The notes beneath the pieces are model-generated. The model was given only the letters and a program-made list of their open reading frames with translations, was not told the DNA's origin and made no database searches. A program made the translations under genes and the position numbers. A DNA stretch of 16,812 nucleotides from CAYWMP01 sp964459445 (GTDB lineage: Bacteria; Desulfobacterota; DSM-4660; Desulfatiglandales; HGW-15): contig CAYWMP010000131.1 of assembly GCA_964459445.1 (NCBI GenBank), forward strand, positions 1 through 16,812. The letters run 5' to 3'. This document shows positions 1-7,927 of the stretch, in pieces; position 1 is the stretch's first letter; the number at the start of each line of letters is the position of its first letter.

Positions 1-138
1 GGAATTCTCTATGGGCGCATCGATATGTTTGTTGATATAGCACTGGCCTATGCGTTTTTAAACTTTATTGCCGTGCTTGCAGCATCCCGTTATTTCCATA
101 AACGAAAAGGACTGTACGAAGAATCCTTTATGGATTGA
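1..138 (+). CDS. mrpF: Mrp/Mnh Na+/H+ antiporter subunit F, C-terminal fragment
   Basis: The first 45 codons of the window are open in frame 1 and end with TGA at 136-138; the gene enters from the left edge. The peptide contains IDMFVDIALAYAFLNFIAVL, a hydrophobic helix, followed by ASRYFHKRKG and a short polar tail. This is the typical end of the small F subunit of multisubunit Mrp/Mnh cation/proton antiporters, which are inner-membrane complexes exchanging Na+ for H+. The fragment is short, so the family call rests on the helix pattern, the basic end and the apparent mrpG start that follows 19 nt downstream. Confidence 0.7.
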   Translation, partial: GILYGRIDMFVDIALAYAFLNFIAVLAASRYFHKRKGLYEESFMD

Positions 139-157
139 TCGTCAAATTGGAGTGATC

Positions 158-238
158 ATGGATATACTGGTTGTTTTATTTATAATTATCGGTTGCAGAC
201 TCAATCATTATCAATTGAGCCCACAAAATGTACCTTGA
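158..238 (+). pseudogene. mrpG: Possible truncated start of antiporter subunit G
   Basis: An ATG at 158 is preceded by GGAG (149-152) at good spacing and opens a 26-residue reading frame. Its first 12 residues, MDILVVLFIIIG, resemble the start of the MrpG/MnhG subunit, which normally follows mrpF. After that the sequence becomes polar (CRLNHYQLSPQNVP) and stops at 236-238, overlapping the start of the next gene by 11 nt. The likeliest reading is an mrpG gene cut off near position 193 by a rearrangement. Alternatives are a small leader peptide coupled to the ATPase gene, or a tiny lipoprotein, since IIGC resembles a lipobox. The family call rests on only 12 residues. Confidence 0.4.
181..186 (+). 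promoter_or_regulatory. Possible -10 box for the exopolysaccharide block
   Basis: A perfect TATAAT lies 42 nt before the ATPase start codon, inside the apparent mrpG remnant. No good -35 hexamer is seen 16-18 nt upstream, so this is weak evidence for a local promoter. It would let the block be transcribed independently of the truncated antiporter operon. Confidence 0.25.
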
Positions 239-1028
239 ATACTGGGGATTCCTAAAGTTTCCATTCGAAAACGTACCAGACCCTAAATTCTTTTATGCCT
301 CCAAGACCCACAAGGAGGGGCTTACCCGCTTGACCTATGCGGCGAAGATGAGAAAGGGCGGGGCTATGCTGTCCGGCGAGATAGGCTGTGGCAAAACCAC
401 CCTTGCGAAGGTCTGCATACAACAGCTTCCAAACGATAAATACGATATTGGACTCATATTTAATCCGAAACTGGAACCCCTTGAATTCCTGCAGGAAGTA
501 CTCTACCAGCTCGGCATAGAACACGTTCCTGATTCCAAAGTGAAATGTCTTCAGGTCCTCAATGAAAAAATGCTCCAAAATATGAAGGCGAATAAGGAAA
601 CCCTCCTCATCGTTGACGAAGCCCAATTGCTCAGTGAATCCATCCTAGAAGAGATAAGACTTCTTCTCAACTTTCAATTAAACGATCGATTCCTTCTAAC
701 CATTATTCTTATTGGTCAACCTGATCTTAAGCCAAAGATCAAAGCCCTTCAACAGTTGGATCAGCGAATAGCCATAAAATACCATGTAAACCCCTTTGAT
801 CTTAATGATACGACCCGCTATATTTTATCTAGACAAAAAAAGGCCGGGAACAAAAAGAACGTATTCTCTCAAGAGGCCATAGAAAAGATACATGATTACA
901 GTAAAGGTGTGCCAAGAAAGATCAATAATCTTTGTGATCTGGCACTGTTGGTGGGTTTTAGTGAAAAGGAAAGAATGATTGGGCCAAATACTATAGAAAG
1001 TGTGATTCGCGATGGTTCGCTTCTCTGA
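228..1028 (+). CDS. ExeA-like AAA ATPase of an exopolysaccharide locus
   Basis: This 266-residue protein is a single AAA+ ATPase domain of the ExeA/GspA type and close in style to the ATPase found in exosortase/PEP-CTERM exopolysaccharide loci. It opens with MYLEYWGFLKFPFENVPDP, the usual start of this family. The Walker A motif is GEIGCGKTT (50-58), Walker B is LLIVDEAQ (126-133), a sensor-1-like LIGQPDL lies at 161-167, and GVPRKIN (227-233) resembles sensor 2. There is no transmembrane helix and no peptidoglycan-binding tail of the kind found in longer ExeA proteins, so it is probably cytosolic or peripheral. It overlaps the next gene by 17 nt, which suggests translational coupling. Its role in export is inferred from its neighbours. 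No exosortase gene is present in the window. Confidence 0.85.
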   Translation: MYLEYWGFLKFPFENVPDPKFFYASKTHKEGLTRLTYAAKMRKGGAMLSGEIGCGKTTLAKVCIQQLPNDKYDIGLIFNPKLEPLEFLQEVLYQLGIEHVPDSKVKCLQVLNEKMLQNMKANKETLLIVDEAQLLSESILEEIRLLLNFQLNDRFLLTIILIGQPDLKPKIKALQQLDQRIAIKYHVNPFDLNDTTRYILSRQKKAGNKKNVFSQEAIEKIHDYSKGVPRKINNLCDLALLVGFSEKERMIGPNTIESVIRDGSLL

Positions 1029-2070
1029 CATTATAAAAGGAAACGCCTCGACCGAGGATAGCGGGGAATCCAAGAATAAGGAAACCGAAGAGGATAGAAT
1101 TTGGTTGAGTGATTCACCGGCTTTGGAATCAGATAAAGATCCCCTCATTGCCGATGTGAGCGATACTTCGCTGACAGACATGGCTCGTCAGGAAATGAAG
1201 AAGCATTACGAAAGCTTTCTTAAAAGGGCCATAGAGATAAAAGACAGGGTAAAGAATAATCAAGGCATCAGTCCTTCTCCGGTCCTCAAGGATCTCCATT
1301 TTGTTTTGGACCACAATCTCGTTGATCCTCTGTATGAATATGCGATGTCCGCCCCAGATAAACATGATCCTATGCTTATCCAAACCATTGCGACCACATT
1401 AGCAGCCCTCCGTGTCGGGGAAGGGTTGGGATACGATACTAAAAGACTGCTTACATTGGGACTGGCCGCTTTTTTGAACGATGTGGGCATGTATAGGATT
1501 CCGGAGGGACTTCTCAATAAAAAAGGGAAACTGTCCGCAAGGGAGTTGGAAGTCATCAGGAAACACCCCGAGATGGGTGCTCACATTCTTGTTGAAATGG
1601 GTAAAAGCTATCGCTCATTGGGCGAAATCGCACTACAGACACACGAAAGGTCAGACGGTTCAGGGTACCCGAAGGGTCTTAAGAAGGGGGAAATATCGGA
1701 GTTGGCCTCCATCATAGGCCTCATAGATACCTATGTGGCTCTCATAAAAAATAGACCCTACCGGGATAAGGTGGTTCAAACGGATGCGGTGAAGTTCATT
1801 ATTAAGGAGGCCAAGGGCCTATTTCCCCATAAAGTGATCAAGGCTTTCTTGGACCAGATTTCTCTGTTTCCGGTGAACACTTACGTGAAGTTGAACAACC
1901 AGGCTATTGGACGTGTGCTGTCAACGGATAGGAGACAGCCTTTAAAGCCCATGATACAACTTCTCTATGACAGCGATGGTCTGGCATTGGGAAAAGGAGA
2001 GATCATAAGGTTGGCGGATAATCCCTTACTCCATATTGTTGAAAGCATTAGCGAAGCGGATCTGAAGTGA
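1012..2070 (+). CDS. Degenerate HD-GYP domain protein, probable c-di-GMP sensor
   Basis: Residues 1-85 are polar and probably flexible. Residues about 120-285 form an HD-GYP domain, normally a metal-dependent c-di-GMP phosphodiesterase. HERSDGSGYPKGL (211-223) and NRPYR (247-251) are clear. Several catalytic positions are changed: the signature HD is N156-D157 (LNDVG), the usual HH of HHExxDGxGYP is T210-H211, and the His normally preceding RV at the domain start is missing near LAALRVG (130-136). H185 and D239 remain. The metal site is therefore probably incomplete, and a role as sensor or scaffold is more likely than hydrolysis. The C-terminal 65 residues (VNTYVKLNNQAIGRVL onward) match the small beta extension common in HD-GYP proteins. 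The start overlaps the ATPase gene by 17 nt. Confidence 0.85.
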   Translation: MVRFSDIIKGNASTEDSGESKNKETEEDRIWLSDSPALESDKDPLIADVSDTSLTDMARQEMKKHYESFLKRAIEIKDRVKNNQGISPSPVLKDLHFVLDHNLVDPLYEYAMSAPDKHDPMLIQTIATTLAALRVGEGLGYDTKRLLTLGLAAFLNDVGMYRIPEGLLNKKGKLSARELEVIRKHPEMGAHILVEMGKSYRSLGEIALQTHERSDGSGYPKGLKKGEISELASIIGLIDTYVALIKNRPYRDKVVQTDAVKFIIKEAKGLFPHKVIKAFLDQISLFPVNTYVKLNNQAIGRVLSTDRRQPLKPMIQLLYDSDGLALGKGEIIRLADNPLLHIVESISEADLK

Positions 2071-2124
2071 TCAATGCCTTGCGAAATCCGGTTCTAAGAG
2101 AATAACTAATCTGAGACGAGACAT

Positions 2125-3324
2125 ATGTTTAGAGCAAGCCAAAAACCCCACGAAAAGAGTCATTATAAGCCAAAAGACCGGCCGGATAGCGGACCATTCA
2201 AAGGTATCGCCCTAGCCACGCTGCTTACAATCCTTTTTGTCCTGTCCTCCTGCTATTCCAGCACCGCCGTAAAAGGAACACCCGTTAAAGAACTCGTGGA
2301 AGCGAGAGATCCTTCCGTTATAAAGGTGGAAAAGGTGACAGATATAGATCGGGCAGAGCTCGCCAAGATGTCTCAGGTGAAAGGAAATGAAGTATTTGTT
2401 GAAATCGAAGGTGTGCCAGAATACCGGATCGGCCCCCTTGATATCCTGGAGATAACCTCTCGTGTGGGAGACAAGCGGACCACAACACAGGTCACCGTAA
2501 ACAACAGAGGCAAAATATCTTATTCGTTTATAGACGATCTGGGGGTTGCAGGGCATACAGCCAGCCAACTGGACGACGTGATTACAAGACAGTTGTCAAA
2601 TTACATAAGAAATCCGAGGATCGATGTCTTGGTGAAGGAATTTAACAGCAAATTTGCCCTTTTGCTGGGGGAATTTTCAATCCTCCGGGGCGGCGTGGGG
2701 GAAACGATCCAGAGTGGAAGAATATTCCTTGACGGCAGAAAAACTCTAACGGATCTGATCGCTCAGGGGAGAGGTTTTACTGCAAATGCGGATATTCGAC
2801 GCATAAAACTCTCTAGAGCTGGGAAGAGCTTTATTATCAATCTTTTTGACATTATTGAAAAGGCCGATGAAACGCAAAATGTCATTATTAATCATGGGGA
2901 CATCGTCAGCATCCCCGATCTTCCTGAGATCGATGAGCGGGTGTATGTAATGGGAGAGGTTGGAAGCCAAGGCATATTGGCGCTGGAAGATGCGAGGGAC
3001 CTCTTAGGCGCCATTGCCCTGGCAGGCAATGTTACCAAGTTGGCTGTTGAGGAGAATACGCTGGTTGTAAGAGGATATGAACTAGGGAAGAAACCTCAAA
3101 TCTTAATGGTGGATATAAATGCCATGCTGAGGAAAGGCGATATGGCTCAGAACATCCCCCTCCAAGATGGAGATCTGGTCTATGTGCCCCGCATGGTTAT
3201 AGGGGATATCAACGAATGGTTTGAAAACACGACGGCTCTCATTGGTCATCTGACTGGCGTCGAGGGTGATCTATTCTTCCGCAGATACCTTCATCTTGAT
3301 CCTTCAGGTCACAGGGCACAGTAG
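2125..3324 (+). CDS. Wza-like polysaccharide export lipoprotein
   Basis: This is a 399-residue outer-membrane polysaccharide export protein of the Wza/OPX class. A 25-residue basic N-terminus precedes a hydrophobic segment (27-40) ending in a lipobox, LSSC, with the lipidated Cys at 43. The n-region is longer than usual. The Poly_export domain follows at about 98-175 (YRIGPLDILEIT; YIRNPRIDVLV). It is followed by two SLBB-type segments at about 178-268 and 272-356, each ending with a typical strand (HGDIVSIPDL; DGDLVYVPRM). The last 40 residues (DINEWFENTTALIGHLTG) may form the amphipathic C-terminal helix seen in Wza-type channels. The gene lies 24 nt upstream of the Wzc-like gene, its normal partner, and 54 nt after the HD-GYP gene. 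Confidence 0.92.
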   Translation: MFRASQKPHEKSHYKPKDRPDSGPFKGIALATLLTILFVLSSCYSSTAVKGTPVKELVEARDPSVIKVEKVTDIDRAELAKMSQVKGNEVFVEIEGVPEYRIGPLDILEITSRVGDKRTTTQVTVNNRGKISYSFIDDLGVAGHTASQLDDVITRQLSNYIRNPRIDVLVKEFNSKFALLLGEFSILRGGVGETIQSGRIFLDGRKTLTDLIAQGRGFTANADIRRIKLSRAGKSFIINLFDIIEKADETQNVIINHGDIVSIPDLPEIDERVYVMGEVGSQGILALEDARDLLGAIALAGNVTKLAVEENTLVVRGYELGKKPQILMVDINAMLRKGDMAQNIPLQDGDLVYVPRMVIGDINEWFENTTALIGHLTGVEGDLFFRRYLHLDPSGHRAQ

Positions 3325-3335
3325 GCAGGTGGGAA

Positions 3336-3342
3336 CAAGGAG
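3336..3342 (+). promoter_or_regulatory. Shine-Dalgarno site that supports a TTG start
   Basis: CAAGGAG lies 6 nt before TTG at 3349. This supports TTG as the start of the kinase gene, because the reading frame from there begins with the family-typical MAQYDINLRDYWRILKKRK. Confidence 0.7.
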
Positions 3343-3348
3343 TCTATC

Positions 3349-6300
3349 TTGGCGCAGTATGACATAAATCTCAGAGATTATTGGCGCATACTCAAAAAGA
3401 GGAAGGCCATTGTCATCGTTACCGCCCTCATTCTGGGCTTTTTCAGCACCGCCTTTGCCATTTTCAGGGCGCCAACCCCGTTATTCACTTCCGCGTGCAA
3501 CATCAAATTTGAAAGAGACACAGCGGTTGAGGGACTCTACTCCAAAACCATGTCCTGGCCGGGAGAGGAGGATTTAGAGACCCAGATTTCAGTTATAAGA
3601 AGCTATGCAGTCATGGAAAGGGTGGCAAAACGACTCGGCCTTATCCCTCAGGACGTCGATTCAGGTGGTGATCAAGTGGATCCTAGAATCGTGGGTCTTG
3701 TCCAGAGCCTCCAGGGTAAAGTTCGTGTAGGCAGGGATGGTTTCACGAACATTATTAGTATATCAGTGACAGACACAAATGGGGCCTTTGCCCAGAGGTT
3801 GTCTAATGGCGTTGCGGTCACCTACAAGGAGTTCCATGCCGAGCAGCAGGCGCGTAGAACAACAGAGGCCCTCAGATATATCACGGATCAACTCAAGCAT
3901 GAGCGACAAAAGCTCCAAGAGGCCGAGGAGGAATTCAATAGTTTCAGCCAAAGGCACCAATTGATTTCCATCGACATGCAAAGCGAGAAACTATTGGTGC
4001 GGAGGCAAGAATTCCAGACCCAAATTCGGCAGTTACGGGACGACAGGAGGGAACTTGAAGGCCTTCTCGAAAGGGTGGAGGAATTCACCAAGAATCCATC
4101 TCGCCCTGATGCGGATTTCTATTCTGCTATTGCCGGGAACCAATACCAGGGTACCAATAATTCCTTGGTGGAATTCTTGCTCAAAAGAGAAACCTTGTTG
4201 AAGGATTATACCGAAAAACACCCTGAGGTCATTGCGGTTAGAAGGAAGATCGTTGAAATCGCCAAGAAAATGGCGCTTATTCTGAAACTTCAGGTCAGAG
4301 ATCTCGGAAATAAGGAGGCAGGTCTAAGGAATGACCAGGCAAAGGTGGATGTAAAAACGACTTCCTTAATGGATAAAAAGCTGGAATACGATCGGTTAAA
4401 GAGAAAAGTTAAGATGCATAACGATATGACCGTTCTTCTCGAACAAAAAAATCAGGAGGCCATGATTCGACAGGCTGAAAAACCCGAAGAAGTGACCATA
4501 GTGAAACCCGCTCACCTTCCGACTTTTCCCATTAATCCACCAAAAACAGCGACCACAGGCGCCATGGGCGTTGTCGTCGGATTGGTGATCGGGATGGTGA
4601 CAGCCTTCATCATGGAGACTTTCGACACATCCCTCGGTGCAATCGAAGATGTAGAGGAGACAATTGGCTCACAGGTATTAGGTGTTGTCCCCCAGGTAGA
4701 TTCAAGGGATTTGCAGGATGCCCTTGGGGAGACATATCCCGAAGGCTTGAAGGCCAATGAGTTTGAGAAAACGGTTCATATGGTTTCCCATTTTGCACCA
4801 AAATCCATGATTGCGGAGAGCTTCCGGGCGTTGAGGACAAATATCCAATTCAAAGACACGGAGAAGAAAACAAGGACAATATCAGTCACCAGCGCCTCGC
4901 CTCAAGAAGGAAAGACGCTCGTATCGATTAACCTTGCGATTGCTATGGCCCAGGCAGGGACACGGACTCTGCTGATCGCGTCTGATATGAGAAAACCCAA
5001 GGTTTCGAGGATTTTCGGTGTTGAAATGACTCCGGGACTCACGGACATTCTTATGGGAAACCATCCCTGGCGCAATACTGTGAAGACCGTCACCGATATC
5101 ATTATGGGCAAAATGGGGTTGGATCAGGTCATGATGACCCCGGGTTTGGACAATCTCTACCTTGTGACAAGTGGCGCGATACCGCCCAATCCTGCTGAGT
5201 TGATCGAGTCAAAACGAATGGCGGAATTTATCGAACAGGCAAAAGAGGAATATGACCTAATCATTTTCGATACACCGCCTATCCTTTCCACGGCTGATGC
5301 AGCCATTATGGGCGCAAAAATGGATGGGGTTCTTATCGTCTATCGTGTTGGAAGCGTTTCAAAGGGCCTGCTCAAGAGATCTACCACTCAGTTGGAACAG
5401 GTTAAAAGCAATATCATGGGTGTGATCCTCAACGGCATGAAACCAGAAGTAAGCCCGGATTTTCAGGATTTCAAGTATTACAAGTACTATTATTCCTATG
5501 GTGAGGAAACAGAGAGAAGCCCCGGATTGAAGAATAAACTGTTCTCATTCTTGCCGGGTATGGGGAGCAAAAAAGAGGAGGCCTGGGCGGACTTGCCTCC
5601 TGAGCAGGCCGATAAACAACTCAAAGATGATCAGAAAAAGAAACTCACATTGCCACGGATATTTCTCATTGTCCTGGCAATGGCTTTCCTGGGAGCAGGT
5701 GTCTATTTTGAAAATGCCGGGATTGATTTTTACAAGTTGATAGGTATGACCGACAAAAACGTTGAGGAGGCCGTTGCCAAACCGATTGTGAAAAGCAGGA
5801 TTCAATCCCCCAGAATTGAAGCCGAAGCTGATATGAGTGAAGCACCGGTCAAATCAGAACCTGACCCTAAGACTGCCAGCTTGGATTCTGGTGAAGCGAT
5901 TAAGGAACCGGAAAAAACCATTGAACGCATTGATCCATCGGATACAGAGGACCCACCCGTAGAATCGGCTATCGAGACAAAAGCCTATCCCTATTCCCTC
6001 TATTTGGGTTCCTTTCGAACTCGGGAACGGGTCCAAAAAGTGGTTTCGAACTATACTCAAAAGGGCCTTTCACCCTACTGGACCAAAGTCGTTTTTAAGG
6101 ATAAGGGGGAGTGGTACAGGGTATTTGTGGGACATTTTCAAAATGAAGAGCAAGCAGCAGCGTTTGCAGAAGAACATAAAGTCGAAAGCCCGGAAGTATT
6201 GAAAACCCGATTTGCCAATCTAATCGGCGCCTATGCCAACAAACAAGAGCTCGGAGAACAGATCTCGTCCCTGGATAAACTTGGCTATTCACCCTATGTG

Positions 6301-6423
6301 ATAGATGATATCGATGGAAAATCACGGCTTCTAGTGGGCGCCTATGTGACCGAAAAAGGAGCTGTGGAGCAATACAAACAGTTGAAATCGAATGGGATCG
6401 ATAGTCAGGTAGTAGAACGATAG
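3349..6423 (+). CDS. Wzc-like chain-length regulator and BY-kinase fused to two SPOR domains
   Basis: At 1024 residues this is about 300 longer than a usual Wzc. Domains in order: Wzz with a first membrane helix (20-39); a periplasmic coiled-coil region (about 165-380); a Pro-rich Wzz end (KPAHLPTFPINPPK) before helix two (about 402-421); a cytosolic bacterial tyrosine-kinase domain (about 485-705) with ESFRALRTNIQF (490-501), Walker A SPQEGKTL (517-524), Walker A' LLIASDMRKP (541-550) and Walker B LIIFDTPPI (637-645); and a Tyr cluster KYYKYYYSYG (709-718). In a normal Wzc the protein would end there. Here a basic linker, a third helix (about 770-787) and an acidic linker (about 800-878) lead to two SPOR-like domains (about 880-944 and 955-1023). 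The predicted topology puts the kinase in the cytosol and the SPOR domains in the periplasm, where they would bind peptidoglycan. The first Asp of Walker A' is Ala (A544). Start is TTG. Confidence 0.9.
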   Translation: MAQYDINLRDYWRILKKRKAIVIVTALILGFFSTAFAIFRAPTPLFTSACNIKFERDTAVEGLYSKTMSWPGEEDLETQISVIRSYAVMERVAKRLGLIPQDVDSGGDQVDPRIVGLVQSLQGKVRVGRDGFTNIISISVTDTNGAFAQRLSNGVAVTYKEFHAEQQARRTTEALRYITDQLKHERQKLQEAEEEFNSFSQRHQLISIDMQSEKLLVRRQEFQTQIRQLRDDRRELEGLLERVEEFTKNPSRPDADFYSAIAGNQYQGTNNSLVEFLLKRETLLKDYTEKHPEVIAVRRKIVEIAKKMALILKLQVRDLGNKEAGLRNDQAKVDVKTTSLMDKKLEYDRLKRKVKMHNDMTVLLEQKNQEAMIRQAEKPEEVTIVKPAHLPTFPINPPKTATTGAMGVVVGLVIGMVTAFIMETFDTSLGAIEDVEETIGSQVLGVVPQVDSRDLQDALGETYPEGLKANEFEKTVHMVSHFAPKSMIAESFRALRTNIQFKDTEKKTRTISVTSASPQEGKTLVSINLAIAMAQAGTRTLLIASDMRKPKVSRIFGVEMTPGLTDILMGNHPWRNTVKTVTDIIMGKMGLDQVMMTPGLDNLYLVTSGAIPPNPAELIESKRMAEFIEQAKEEYDLIIFDTPPILSTADAAIMGAKMDGVLIVYRVGSVSKGLLKRSTTQLEQVKSNIMGVILNGMKPEVSPDFQDFKYYKYYYSYGEETERSPGLKNKLFSFLPGMGSKKEEAWADLPPEQADKQLKDDQKKKLTLPRIFLIVLAMAFLGAGVYFENAGIDFYKLIGMTDKNVEEAVAKPIVKSRIQSPRIEAEADMSEAPVKSEPDPKTASLDSGEAIKEPEKTIERIDPSDTEDPPVESAIETKAYPYSLYLGSFRTRERVQKVVSNYTQKGLSPYWTKVVFKDKGEWYRVFVGHFQNEEQAAAFAEEHKVESPEVLKTRFANLIGAYANKQELGEQISSLDKLGYSPYVIDDIDGKSRLLVGAYVTEKGAVEQYKQLKSNGIDSQVVER

Positions 6424-6430
6424 TCCAAAA

Positions 6431-6490
6431 GGGTTCATAGGTTCAGGGTTTTTACCCGCCAGAAGTAAGGCGGGCAGGGGTTCACGGTTA
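6431..6490. repeat. Intergenic hairpin flanked by GGTTCA micro-repeats
   Basis: In the 100-nt gap between the kinase and ligase genes, CCCGCC (6455-6460) and GGCGGG (6469-6474) form a 6-bp stem with an 8-nt loop. Around it GGTTCA occurs three times (near 6432, 6440 and 6479). No T-run follows, so this is not a clear terminator. It may attenuate transcription between the two genes, or be a remnant of a dispersed intergenic repeat, since a similar hairpin lies at 8924-8940. Confidence 0.45.
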
Positions 6491-6523
6491 GGATACTCTG
6501 AACGCCGGAACGGGGATCGCAAA

Positions 6524-7927
6524 TTGAATTTTTTCCAGGATTGGAAGAGGTTGGAGGAGCAAGGTCAGACTACGCTCGGACAATTGCTTCCCCTTGTCAT
6601 ACTCGTTTTTCTCCTCCTCGGCTTGGCAATGATTTTGCCGACCCTTTCGACATTTAAAACCATTGCTCTGGTCGGCGGCGTGTTGGTCTTCGCTCTAAGC
6701 TTCCTCAGCACGGAAATCGGCCTTTTCATCCTTATTTTTTCCATGCTCTTGAGCCCTGAATTCGTTGTGGGCGCAACCGAAGGGGCCGCCCTTGGCAGGG
6801 GCATTACGCTAAGAGCTGACGATTTTCTGCTATTGATCCTCGGTGTGAGTTGGCTGGCAAAGATGGCTGTCCACAAGGACTTGGGACTATTCCTGCGAAC
6901 GCCCTTGAACAAGGCGATAGCTTACTACATTATTATATGTTTCGTATCCACCCTATTAGGGGCCGTCTTTGGGAGAGTCAATTTAAAAACGGGTTTTTTC
7001 TTTGTGTTGAAGTATTTCGAGTACATGATTGTTTACTTCATGGTCGTCAATCACATTGAGCACAAAAGCCAGGCGAGAAAATATTTGTGGGCCATGCTTA
7101 TTACCTGTGCCATCGTTTCGATCATTGCTATGGTCCAAATTCCACTCGGCGGCAGAGTCACCGCGCCCTTTGAAGGAGAGGCTGGAGAGCCCAATACCTT
7201 GGGCGGCTATCTCGTTTTGATGATGTCCGTGGTGATCGGCCTGCTCCTCACCACAAAGAGTTTCAGGGATCAGTTGATATACTTGATTTTGATTGTTCTT
7301 TTCTTAATTCCTTTCATATTCACGCAATCCCGGAGCAGCTATGCTTCAATGATCCCTGCGGTGCTTCTCTTCCTGAAATTATCAGAAAAAAGGTTATGGG
7401 TATTTCTCATTATCTTAGTCCTGGGCATATCACTGCCTGTTTTGGCCCCAAAGATTGCGACCGAGCGGCTTAGGTACACCTTTGAACAGGGTCAGAGAAG
7501 GACAGATGTCATTAGTGTCGGCGGCATTAAGCTTGATACATCAACCTCCGCCAGGCTGTTCAGCATAAGGGCGGCTTCTAAGGATTGGATTAAACATCCC
7601 GTCCTGGGGTTTGGGGTTACGGGATATCGTTTTTTGGATGCTCAGTACTTTAAGATCATTACTGAGACAGGATTCTTGGGGCTGGCTTTCTTTTTTTTGC
7701 TGATGCGATCAATATACGGTCAGGCTCGCGAAGTGCACAGAAATACCACGGATTCCTTTGAGAAAGGGCTGTCCATGGGATTTCTGGCCGGATTTCTCGG
7801 TCTGCTTTTTCACGCGATAGGCGCCAATACATTCATCATCGTCAGGATCATGGAGCCGTTCTGGTTCCTGACTGCCATGGTGGTGATGAGTCCTCAATTG
7901 AAGGAGGATGAATCAAAAAAATCTTAG
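6524..7927 (+). CDS. O-antigen ligase/polymerase-family membrane protein (Wzy-like)
   Basis: This 467-residue protein has about eleven or twelve hydrophobic helices and belongs to the Wzy_C/O-antigen ligase superfamily, inner-membrane enzymes that polymerise or transfer undecaprenyl-linked oligosaccharides. The family signature includes IFTQSRSSY (about 265-273), a large hydrophilic loop (about 312-365) with HPVLGFGVTGYRF, and DAQYFKIITETGFLGL leading into a helix. The HN usual in the ligase loop is not evident, and this form is more like the polymerases of exosortase-type exopolysaccharide loci. Beside the Wza and Wzc genes, a polymerase role is the best inference. The start is TTG at 6524, preceded by CGGGGAT (6511-6517). 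The stop codon lies at the edge of an inserted repeat, so the native C-terminus may be altered. Confidence 0.85.
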   Translation: MNFFQDWKRLEEQGQTTLGQLLPLVILVFLLLGLAMILPTLSTFKTIALVGGVLVFALSFLSTEIGLFILIFSMLLSPEFVVGATEGAALGRGITLRADDFLLLILGVSWLAKMAVHKDLGLFLRTPLNKAIAYYIIICFVSTLLGAVFGRVNLKTGFFFVLKYFEYMIVYFMVVNHIEHKSQARKYLWAMLITCAIVSIIAMVQIPLGGRVTAPFEGEAGEPNTLGGYLVLMMSVVIGLLLTTKSFRDQLIYLILIVLFLIPFIFTQSRSSYASMIPAVLLFLKLSEKRLWVFLIILVLGISLPVLAPKIATERLRYTFEQGQRRTDVISVGGIKLDTSTSARLFSIRAASKDWIKHPVLGFGVTGYRFLDAQYFKIITETGFLGLAFFFLLMRSIYGQAREVHRNTTDSFEKGLSMGFLAGFLGLLFHAIGANTFIIVRIMEPFWFLTAMVVMSPQLKEDESKKS

